Source of the DNA: Membranipora membranacea
Lineage: Eukaryota > Bryozoa > Gymnolaemata > Cheilostomatida > Membraniporidae
Length of the DNA: 64,000 nucleotides
Assembly (NCBI GenBank): GCA_914767715.1
Contig: OU612069.1
Location: 23,061,387 to 23,125,386 of the forward strand
Reading direction: 5' to 3'
A program made the translations under genes and the position numbers. Positions 14,131 to 24,194 of the stretch are shown here, one piece after another. Numbering within the stretch: position 1 is the stretch's first letter; the number at the start of each line of letters is the position of its first letter. The notes below the pieces were generated by a model, which worked only from the letters and a program-made list of their open reading frames with translations, was not told where the DNA came from and did no database searches.

Positions 14131-14326
14131 AAGTTAGTGAGTCAGTGAGTGAGGGAGTTAGTTAGTCAGTGAGTGAGTTAGTGAGCTAGTGAGTCAGTTA
14201 GTGAGTCAGTTAGTGAGTCAGTTAGTGAGTCAGTTAGTGAGTCAGTGAGTGAGTCAGTGAGTGAGTCAGTTAGTTAGACAGTTAGTGAGTCAGTGAGTGA
14301 GTTAGTTAGTCCGTGAGTGAGTCAGT
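14131..14326. repeat. tetranucleotide microsatellite (GTGA/GTTA/GTCA)
   Basis: About 195 bp built from GTNA tetranucleotides, chiefly GTGAGTCAGTTA-type 12-mers repeated with interruptions. There is no open frame of interest. Confidence 0.9.
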
Positions 14327-15491
14327 AGGGCCTACACTCGCTAAAGCTTGTTGTTGGCGGCATTCCATTATCATCCACGGCTAACAACAACCTGAACCAA
14401 CTGCCTGACCTTTGAGGTAGGGAAAATCCCTCGATCACAGTCTACAGTAATTCTAGCAGTCCCCGAATGTTTAATGATAACTTCCTAATTTTGACACAGA
14501 AGGACAATCTGTGCTGTTCAGCAGTTTCAGACTGTCAAAACACTAGCATAGTCGCAACATTAGCTGCTAGGGGGATGGAGGGGAAGGGGGTGAAGTGAAT
14601 ACTGTAACATAACCCAAGGGAATCGTAGGCTTAAACTTAGTCTGGTGAGGATAACTTCTCCCCATAGACTTAATAAATGTTAAGTCTATGCTTCTCTCTT
14701 ATAAATTCCCCCAATGTTTGATTGGTTGTGGTGGATATTGTTAGGCCCAGTTTAAGACAATTGGGATTGACAGCCTTCTGACAGGACAATGGAACTTGTC
14801 CTTATAGATTGAATGCTACTACTTCCCTTTCAGAAAAAGCTCAGTTTCACATAATGTCCAAGCCCCCCCCCCTCCCCAAATATCACATATCACTGGTTGA
14901 GTGATCCAATTAATCTCTCATCAGTGATCCCAAATTTTATTGAATTATAATTTTTGACCAACGAGTGAATTAATGAGGCTTGCTAACAGGTCAATTATAT
15001 CTTGTTTGCTCTGTTGATGCCTACTTTAGGGTACTCAGGTTGGTGAAAAATTTAGTGATTCAAAGATGACGCTTTCAGTTATAAGGGACTCCTTCACAGC
15101 CTGATATTGGTAAAAAAAACAGACGGCTGCTGGGATTGTTGCCACAATATGCTCTTAATCATAATGGGTGTATTTGGCCTCAAGTTCGTGCAGGGAACTT
15201 TGTCTGGAAACTAGGCCTTTGTGTGATGTCCTCGAAGATCACTTCCAGCGCAATTCTCAAGGTTTTTGTGGTATCACGAACTAGGAAGACGCCTCTTGGT
15301 AAGGGGGGTTTTTGATTTTAAGTGCAAAATACTTGATTGGTTTTGAACCACAAAAATGCGGAAAGTTAAAAAAAGCAATTATTACAAAATTGTCAACCTC
15401 TGGGGTTCGACTGTAGTCTGTGTCGAACTAGAGTTCTTTAACAAGCCGTGAGTCACAGTGGGAGCGGTGCTTTGAACTCTTCAAAAGCGTC

Positions 15492-15518
15492 AAATTGTTC
15501 TATTTGAGATAGAACAAT
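15492..15518. repeat. short perfect hairpin
   Basis: Eleven-base arms (AATTGTTCTAT / ATAGAACAATT) flank a 5-base loop, upstream of the Rap2 coding exon. It is too short to name a function. Confidence 0.7.
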
Positions 15519-16069
15519 TATTTGAGTGTTATGGCCTCAAATTATTAAGCGGGTAAGCCTTGTGAATTGATTAAGATTACATAGCCTACAGTGTTCATGT
15601 ACAACAAATCTTCATGGTACTTGCACTGATTCTGTGTAGGCCTAGCTGGTTAGGTGAGAACGGCCGTATCGGGTCCAGTATTTTTAGACAACTTCCCAGC
15701 ATTGAGTTGCTCAAATATTAACTCCATAAATATAGAAGTATGTTGTTCGGTTCGCAGGATACCCCTCACCTCCTCCTCCTTATCCACACACAGCTAGTAG
15801 CCCGCACTGTTGTGACAAGAATTATACAAAATTAAAGTACATGTTCAATTTGTCTGATATTGTATGGGTCTCAGGACAAGTATCCTCCCCCACACTTCCT
15901 TCCTTGAACCGACAAGAAAAGAGCTTGTAACACAGACCATGTGACAAAAAATACAATATTATATATGTTTATATATGTATATGTAAAATTAAATTACATA
16001 TTCATTTGTCTTTCTTTGTTGTAGCTCAGACCCGGATCACTGTACCTGTATCACAGAGTTGTAGGTGTC

Positions 16070-18041
16070 ATGTTGGAGTTTAAGGTGGTAGTGTTGGGAT
16101 CTGGAGGCGTAGGTAAATCTGCCCTAACAGTCAAGTTCGTATCTGGTACATTCGTAGATAGATATGATCCTACTATAGAAGACTTCTACAGGAAAGAGAT
16201 AGAGGTGGGTGGTTCTTACTGATTAATCTAGTGGTTCAAGCTGGCCGATTTAAAGGCAGGTTGGGACCATGAGGGCACACTGATGATGTGATGTACTATT
16301 GCATGTGTATCTCTGATTGTTAGAGATGAATTTATTCACTTAGCAAGAGTACCATCAGAGGGAATTCGGTGTGAAAACTCGCTTCAGTTTCATTAATTTG
16401 AGGCGGGAGGGGATATATTAGGCACTCACACTAAATTGACTCTCACGATCAGAGATACACATGTTAATAGTGTTGTCTCAATGTCAGTGTGCCATGAGCG
16501 TTTCTCTGCAATTAGTCATTTCATTGCAAGCCTTCAGAGTTGTCACCAGTGGAAAGCAGTAACGTTCCAGTGCAAAAGGTCAACTGACCTTTTGCGCAGG
16601 AACGTACTGATGTTGTACCGGTAAAGGTATATCCTGGCATCTCTCCACATACTAAGCTTGGTAGTATTTTGCAATAAGATATATAACCATCTTAGGCGAT
16701 AGTCAGGATCTAGAAAACTTGTGGAATTTGCAAAAGCCAAGCTCAATGTGCAATGATGATTTCAGGTTTGTGAGCACAAGCCAGCCTGTATCTAATTAAA
16801 TGGAACTCCCAAATCTAATTTTGATGTGTCAGCTCCACGTCAAGTGGCATTTCTAACTAAATCATCACATGGTTATCGCTCAATCAATACTCATAATTAT
16901 TACCCAAGCTAACACTCCGAAATCCATACAACTCATCTAAGTCGTTCATTGCCCTGCTAAACTCGCCCCGGCATGCCTATTAGCTAAAACTTCCGAGTTT
17001 GAAAGCGTCATTGAAGACTTACTGATGGTTACGTAAATATGAGTACAGTTTAGGCCAGACTGTATTGTAAGGATTGAGTCGTGGTTTGGATTAAAGGCCC
17101 TCAGGCCAACACTGTTACTAACCTTAACGCAAGAGGGAACAAAGTGTAGTAAGACAAGGAAAATCAAGAGCTTCAAGTTAATTAATCCGAATGGTAGGAA
17201 GTTTTTGATCAAATATGATATCTCTGGTTTGGAGAAGTGGACGGATAAGTCTTTGTTTCAAAGCAATTCAATCTCTGACACAAATCGTACATCCAAGAAT
17301 TGTCCACTCCTTGAACTTGCTACAACTTGAGTGGGCAACTCCAAAGTAAATGATAGTTGGTTTTATGTCCTTATGTGTTAGTTAGTTGTAGTGTGAAAAG
17401 TGAAAACAATACCTCAATTCAAACAAAATCAACAACGAATCTGATTATTTGAATACCCTCGAATACTGGTGTTAGTGCCAGACTTTGGGTATGATTTGGT
17501 ATTTTCTCTGCCTGGTGATTTTAGCTAAGTAAAAACACGGTTTCACTGCTTTAGATGATAGTCATTGACCTTCTATGTTGGTGCTCTGATACTTATAATA
17601 CAATAATACTATTTCTATATTATTCTGCAGGTTGATGGACAGCCCTCAGTGTTGGAGATATTGGATACCGCCGGAACAGAGCAGTTTGCCTCCATGAGAG
17701 ATCTGTATATCAAAAATGGTCAGGGATTCGTAATCGTCTACAGCATTACCAGCTTTCAAACATTCATGGACATTAAATCAATGCGCGATCAGATTGTCCG
17801 CGTCAAAGGCACAGAAAAAGTACCCGTTGTGTTAGTAGGAAACAAAGCAGATTTATCACACCAACGAGAAGTTAGCACTGAGGAAGGTCAAGCACTAGCC
17901 CAAATGTGGAACTGTTCATTCTTAGAAACCTCGGCTAAAACAACCAAAAACGTCAACAATGTTTTCATCGATGTTGTGAGAGAGATGTCAACGCTCAAGA
18001 ATCGTAGGAATAAATCGTGTTGTAGCTGCACAGTATTATAG
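16070..18041 (+). CDS. RAP2: Rap2-type Ras-family small GTPase, complete
   Basis: Two coding exons, 16070-16204 (45 codons, donor GTGGGT) and 17631-18041 (acceptor TTCTGCAG), encode 181 residues; vertebrate Rap2 has about 183. The P-loop GSGGVGKS is at residues 10-17 and switch [15 protein letters not shown] at 32-45. Phe39 is the residue that separates Rap2 from Rap1. DTAGTEQF carries Thr61, as in other Rap proteins, in place of the Ras glutamine. The base-recognition motifs NKAD and ETSAK are present. The C terminus, KSCCSCTVL, has a CAAX box ending in Leu, which predicts geranylgeranylation at Cys178, and adjacent Cys175/176 as likely palmitoylation sites. Rap2 proteins act at recycling endosomes and the plasma membrane, upstream of MAP4K/TNIK kinases. 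The second residue differs from the usual MREYK start (MLEFK here). A 3' splice site at 16,024 places an intron in the 5' UTR. Confidence 0.95.
16558..16608. repeat. hairpin in the Rap2 intron
   Basis: The left arm 16558-16582 and right arm 16585-16608 pair with about two defects; the centre CAAAAGGTCA / TGACCTTTTG is nearly loopless. It lies in the only coding intron of Rap2. Confidence 0.7.
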
Positions 18042-18070
18042 ACTATTTAACTGTACACTCTACTATCATT

Positions 18071-18129
18071 AGCTGTCACCATATGACAGCCTCACCAGAA
18101 TATATCATCAGCTGTCACCATATGACAGC
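18071..18129. repeat. duplicated palindromic 20-mer in the Rap2 3' UTR
   Basis: AGCTGTCACCATATGACAGC occurs exactly at 18071-18090 and again at 18110-18129. Each copy is itself a hairpin (CTGTCA/TGACAG). It begins 30 bp after the Rap2 stop, so it should be in the mRNA. Confidence 0.8.
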
Positions 18130-19107
18130 TACAGTAGAACGCTGAGACATTGACATCATATGGCAGGTTCTCTCTGGGATGTCATGATGGTGTCTTTCAC
18201 AATCATGTGTTGTGATGACAAGTGTTTCGCCATGTCGACAGACACTCTGCTCAAGGAAACAGCTGACTCATTGGTGTACAATCACAACAAAGGAAATAGG
18301 TGGGAGGCCATTTTGTAATTGTCCATGTCGTCAATCATCAGTGGTCAATCCCCTTTTTTTTATCCATGGTCTGTTGAAACTGGTCTACTTTTTTGCAATC
18401 GATATGACAGCTTTTGTCCCTTATTGCTCTGCGATGTTGAAAGAAACATAGGCGAAGAAACATTTTGTTCTTCATGGATCATATTACGCATATGGTATTC
18501 TTAAGCATCAAAATCACAATGTCCCTCTGTGTGATTGTCCCTTGGACAAAATTATTTCCCATGTTTTGTGAGGGGACATCTCTTAATTGTAAAACAGATT
18601 TGAGAAAGTTTTTCTCATATTATGATATTGCTGGCAATAGCTCACACTTAATTAAACACAAACTCACATCAAACCTTTTTCATAGAATTTGTTTATGCAA
18701 AGTTTACGCCACTCTTTTTGTTGTACATTGCACCTGTAGATCAAGTTGGGACAATTTTTCTCGTCTAGCCAAAACTTTTCGTGGTTCAAGATTTCTATCA
18801 TTATTCTTTACATAGGCTATAATGTATTATATAGAGTTTCCGTATATATGTTATAGAGGAAAAGTGCTGGCTAGTTGAGACTAGCTCGTTCTTATTAAAG
18901 CGAGATCAGCATGCAACCAATTAGATTTTGTGACTTTTTTTCTAACATTATCATAAATTAAATAGTACATTGTCTTATTATGGAATACAATGGTTAATAC
19001 AGCTGCAAGAGACTTTTTGATTTTAGTTGTTTGTTGGCCTCAAAAAGCGTCTATGATGGCACAATTGATTGTCTTCGGTTCAGGAAACTTACATGAACGA
19101 TAATCAA

Positions 19108-22100
19108 TCAAGTTGGTCCCAGTCGCTTCCCCATTTCTCGACTTCTGGAATGCTCTGTTACATTTTGATCAGATTTTCTGCGTCCAGTTGTCTCTTTTAG
19201 TGAACAACTGCTGTCAGACTTAGCAGCAACTGGCGCAGAGATTGAAGTCAGCTTTTCATCCTCTTCACTCACTGTGGATAACTTTGTATGCCTAAACTTA
19301 GCTCTTATGTCAGTCAGCATCAGGTGTGATGTGGGTGGTTCGGTCGAGTTTGATGCTTTGTTTTTAGCCAAATAATCTGTCGTAACATCCACTGTGACTT
19401 TCTTGTCTATCTCATCATTTTCTGGTACAGCTACCACAAGGTCTGATTTAGAAGCCCCCTTCTTCCAGCATGCTTCTGCATCAGCTGTTGCCACAGCCAC
19501 CTGCCCCTTATCGTTTGTTAGATTGTCCTCCTGTTCATGGGTCAAAAACGCTGTCTCCTCCGCCCTGGAGTGGACCGCTCTTGATAGTGACAAAGCCGAT
19601 GGTATGCCTTCAGGATTTTCGAAGGAGTCCAGCTCCACTAAGTTATAGCTTCCTTTGTCTCCCGGTCTGCAGAATCTTAAGGTAAAGAGCAAAGATTAAT
19701 ACATAAACTTCGATGATTGAGATCATCTAGCTGTCTGCTGCAAGTATCACTGTTAATTATGGAAGGGAAGCCCTATGCAAAGAGGTAAAATGCAGCAAAC
19801 CAGTCAGTGCATATATGGCATAGACTCGACACAATCAAGTCCAAATTACTAGGTCTAAGGTAGCTGGTAATGCCTCTTGCACTATCTGTACTTTGATAAA
19901 TAATATAAAAGAGTGGGGGACTGAAAACTTGAGTGCAGTTTTTTACCTCCGCCAGCAATAACGAAGATATCCGAGCTAAACTCCCAGATAATATACAACA
20001 ACAATCACAATAAATATTCGATAAGATTTGGATTAACCCCTAGGAAATTATTCATAGAAACTCTAATCAACTGATCTCTATTCTCACATCTCTTTCAATG
20101 CCGGGAAAAGAACATAACAGAAGTTAAGCACCAAAGCAGTCGTCCCAATCAGCGTTGCAGCTGTCCAACTAATGATGTCTCCAACGTCTGCTGTAAACAA
20201 AGAATAAAATTAAATGATGTGGCGTAGGGATATTGCAGAATTTGGTCACCGACAGGCCGCAAGGTCTTGTTATATTGAAATTTAGACATCAAACTATAAT
20301 CATAAGCAGATTTCTCGATTTTTTGTTTGTTGTTGTTACCATCACACTTTATTCGATATGGAAGGACATACCTTGTAGCTGTATTTCTTCTTTTTGAGTT
20401 GTCGTGTGTCTCATTATCCCCCACGTGAATTTTGGAATTGCGTTGTAGGGAATAGTAGTTGATGTGGAAGGTGTGGTGGTAGTTGTTCTCGTAGATGTTG
20501 TCGTAGGTGTGGTAGTTTTGGTTGGTGTGATTGTTGTGGTGGTTGTGGTTGTGGTTGTGGTTGTGGTTGCTGTAGTTGGTATGGTTGGTGTGGTTGATGT
20601 GGTTGGTGTGGTTGTCACAGTACTTGTTGTGGTAGGCAACGAGGTGATTGTTGTAGTAGGTGATGTGGTAGTTGTCGTGTGCGGTGTGGTTGTTGTGGTT
20701 GGTATAGTGGTTGTGGTTGTTATGATTGGTGTGGATGTCACAGTACTTGTTGTGGTAGGTATGGAGGTGATTGTTGTAGTAGGTGATGTCGAAGTCGTCG
20801 TGTTAGGTGAGTTTGTTGTGGTTGGTGTGGTTGGTATGGTAGTTGTGGTTGGTTTGGTTGTTGCGTTTGATGTGGTTGCAATGGTTGTTACAGAATTTGT
20901 TGTGGTAGGTGTGGAGGTGATTGTTGTAGTAGGTGATATGGTAGTTGTTGTGCTAGGTGTGGTTGTTGTGGTTGGTATAGTGGTTGTGGTTGGTGTGGTT
21001 GCCTTGGTTGGTATGGTTGTCACAGTACTTGTTGTGGTAGGTATGGAGGTGAATGTTGTAGTAGGTGATGTGGTAGTTGTTGTGTAAGGTGTGTTTGTTG
21101 TGATTGGTGTGGTTGGTATGGTAGTTGTGGTTGGTTTGGTTGTTGCGATTGATGTGGTTGAAATGGTTGTTACAGAATTTGTTCTGGTAGGTGTGGAGAT
21201 GATTGTTATAGTAGGTGATATGGTAGTTGTTGTGCTAGGTGTAGTTGTTGTGGTTGGTGTGGAGGTGATTGTTGTAGTAGGTGATTTGGTAGTTGTCGTG
21301 TTAGGTGTGGTTGTTGTGGTAGGTGTGGAGATGATTGTTGTAGTAGGTGATATTGTAGTTGTCGTGCTAGGTGTGGTTGTTGCGGCAGGTGTGGAGGTGA
21401 TTGTTGTAGTAGGTGATGTGGAAGTTGTCGTGTTAGGTGTGTTTGTTGTGGTTGGTGTGGTTGGTATGGTAGTTGTGGTTGGTTTGGTTGTTGTGTTTGA
21501 TGTGGTTGCTATGGTTGTTACAGAATATGTTGTGGTAGGTGTGGATGTGATTGTTGTAGTAGGTGATATGGTAGTTGTTGTGCTAGGTGTGGTTGTTGTG
21601 GTTGGTATAGTGGTTGTGGTTAGTGTGGTTGCCTTGGTTGGTATGGTTGTCACAATAATTGTTGTGGTAGGTATGGAGGTGAATGTTATAGTAGGTGATG
21701 TAGTAGTTGTTGTGTAAGGTGTGTTTGTTGTGATTGGTGTGGTTGGTATGGTAGTTGTGGTTGGTTTGGTTGTTGCAGAATTTGTTCTGGTAGGTGTGGA
21801 GATGATTGTTATAGTAGGTGATATGGTAGTTGTCGTGCTAGGTGTGGTTGTTGTGGATGGTGTGGATGTGATTGTTGTAGTAGGTGATTTGGTAGTTGTC
21901 GTGTTAGGTGTCATTGTTGTGGTAGGTGTGGAGATGATTGTTGTAGTAGGTGATATTGTAGTTGTTGTGCTAGGTGTGGTTGTTGTGGTAGGTGTGGAGG
22001 TGATTGTTGTAGTAGGTGATTTGGTTGTTGTGGCCGCTGTGGTTGGTATGGTAGTTGTGGTTGTTGTGGTTGACGTGGTTGGTATGGTTGTTACAGTATT

Positions 22101-23340
22101 TGTTATGGTAGGTGTGGAGGTGATTGTAAAAGGTGGTGTGGTAGTTGTTGTGGTAGTTTTGGTGTTTGCTTTTTTGGCAGCAGGGAGTATCATTATTGAG
22201 TTTATTTCTAATTCATCAGGGTTGTTGTCAACACTTGTGACTGTAGGTTGATTGTAAGGCTCATGATTTTTCACTGATGTATGGGTAGGAGACACCTGAA
22301 TATCTGTTAGGTTACTATGTTCAAGCCCTGTGCTGCAATGAGAAGGACGATTTTTGAATATGAACCTTTATAGCATTGGTTTGCAGAAAAATTTATTAAA
22401 ATCTATTTATAACCTTAATTCCAAATATATAATACCATATCTTTACAATTCTGCTTTTGATGTATTCCATAGCTATTAATCTATACAGCTTTGCAATCTT
22501 AAATCAATGAACAATCCATTGACCTATCTTTTAAATCTAATTTAAATCAAGACCCATGTGTAACTGTAGCGAAATATGTAGGCTGGGGGTTGGGCAGTAT
22601 TTGAAAACAGAAAATATTTAATGATATATAAAATACAAAAAACACAATGCTTGCAAAGCATGGACTCTGTCAGCCCAAGCAAGACTTTGTGTCTTACTAT
22701 TACTTTTTGAAGGGGTTTTTGATAGTCGAATGTCATGAAAACTTACCAAAGCAATGATAAGACTTACCTTGCCTACACCAAATAAAAATTGGCTCACCTG
22801 ATAGATATTGTGAAGCAACCAATCAGCAGGGTGAGAAATCCCGAATACACCTAGAAAAAACAAGGATGGAAATAATCAGTGATCTTGTGGTGTTGTCCTT
22901 TGATTTCTCATTTATCCACTAAATCTCTGTGTCTATGTTGTTCAATTTGGATATTGCCTCATATTTTGTAGTGAGCAGACAACATACTAAATCTGCTATC
23001 ATTGTATTTTGATGATATAGTATGATGCCAGTGAGCCTTAAAAATGGCAAATGAAGTTTGAGAAACGATTCAAAGGCGCAGAAATTGTAATACCACTATC
23101 AAAATGAATCGCCAAAATGAGACCTTTTAATGTTTTTAGAAATCAAATAAGCTCTTAGCAGGATAGAAAGCAGAGCATGTTCACTCACATTACACTTTGT
23201 TGTTCTAAATGGCCTACTCATCACTGTTTGAATTGTTTAATTTAAGCTTGACACTATCACAATTGTGCTAACAGCGCAGTTAGATCGTCATCTACACCTG
23301 ATACTGTGATATCTTACTGCCTCATCAAATAACTTACCAT
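19108..23340 (-). CDS. mucin-like Thr/Pro-rich type I membrane protein
   Basis: Exons on the minus strand join in phase: 22850-22798 (53 bp; signal peptide core FLTLLIGCFTISI), 22332-20372 (1,961 bp, one huge exon), 20190-20088 (103 bp) and 19666-19108 (stop TGA). Donors and acceptors are consensus (GTGAGC, GTATGT, GTGAGA). The initiator exon must end in a whole codon. ATG|GTAAGT occurs at 23340-23338, with A at -3, and also at 23566-23564; the first is preferred. The product is about 892 residues: a signal peptide; an ectodomain of about 650 residues dominated by Thr, Pro, Ser and Ile in repeats of about 22 residues (type SPTTTITSTPTTT), expected to be densely O-glycosylated; one TM segment (WTAATLIGTTALVLNFCYVLF); and a charged 187-residue cytoplasmic tail. 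No catalytic or adhesion domain is visible. The gene is convergent with Rap2. The initiator exon is the least certain part. The family is not recognised beyond 'membrane mucin-like'. Confidence 0.75.
20480..22150. repeat. coding minisatellite of the mucin-like exon
   Basis: This is a long tract of imperfect units of about 66 bp (22 codons) made mostly of ACN and CCN codons on the minus strand. The larger blocks are themselves duplicated (for example, blocks starting near 21,090 and 21,720 are alike). It stays open on the minus strand throughout, which argues for selection on the protein. The valine-rich plus-strand frames over it are its antisense shadow. Confidence 0.85.
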
Positions 23341-24194
23341 TTTCCCAGTCTCTCCGATAATATATCACTTTTCTAGGCAGATAAGTAGTGTGTTAAATTC
23401 TGTTTGCGCTGCACCTACTACTGATGGGAGCGGTCTGTTACTGTGGATATGAAGGTGGGTATGGTTGCAGTCTTTTGTCGTGGTAAAAAGTTCTACTGCT
23501 GTCACAATTTTGCAAAGAGTCAACAGGGGTGAATATGGTAAAGGCTTCTACTTAAGAACTTACCATCAAGAACTGCTGTTTAACTAACTATATTGAAACA
23601 AAGTTAAACATTCTCTAATCAGAAATAATATTCACGATCAAAATCTCAACCGGTCAGTGGTCAAGTTATTGGAGATTCATAGATTCATGTCCCCTGATCA
23701 AATATGAAAAATGTATCCACCACTTCTTTATGGCATCACTTTTACCCTGAAGCTATCCAGAAAAAAATAACACAATATTACTCATATGTTGCAAAATTCT
23801 GTTGTTTCAGTAAGAACCAAAGTTCACCTGCAAGACTTTTTCCTTTAACCTGATTACTGGTTGGCGGTTTTACACTGTATCAATATGATGATACCAATAT
23901 GTCATAGGTTGGTTGGACATTGTCAACACCACAATATGCAATCGTTACTATACTCTATTGCATAAAATATGTCCTACACACACTGATCAGCTGCTGCTAC
24001 CATTCTTTTTTTTTACTTTATTGGCATGACTATCATTCGAAGGGCAGATTTACAAAATCCTTGATAGAAAAAGGGAAAAAAAGAAATTCAATATATATAT
24101 ACTTTATTCTGTCTCTGCCGTTATGGTTAAGAAATATTGGTTTTGTAGAGCTAAAAAGTTACTAGTGATATAAAAGTCTGCACATTATAAAATA
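23341..24194. other. upstream flank of the mucin-like gene, no other gene
   Basis: AT-rich sequence presumably containing the promoter or 5' UTR of the mucin-like gene. A second possible initiator exon end (ATG|GTAAGT on the minus strand, 23566-23564) is the only feature noted. Confidence 0.4.

Larger units (their letters stand above)
3901..16024. other. about 12 kb with no convincing coding exon
   Basis: This is AT-rich DNA between the divergent MARVEL and Rap2 genes. All open frames are under 100 codons, have low-complexity or stop-interrupted neighbours, and match no family I recognise. It presumably holds both promoters, 5' UTR exons and their introns. The Rap2 coding exon is preceded by a 3' splice site at 16,024, so at least one Rap2 UTR exon should lie here. 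A cluster of ACTAGT/GTAC-rich sequence sits at about 5,978-6,022. Confidence 0.5.

Noticed and set aside
18212-18815. Overlapping 60-116 codon frames after Rap2
   Set aside because: They lie in the Rap2 3' UTR region, overlap one another in different frames and have no splice or domain evidence.
20464-22251. Three long valine-rich plus-strand frames (207, 208 and 176 codons)
   Set aside because: They are the antisense of the Thr/Pro repeat exon: ACN codons read backwards give GTN-type valines. They lack splice support, while the minus strand joins to TM and tail exons in phase.
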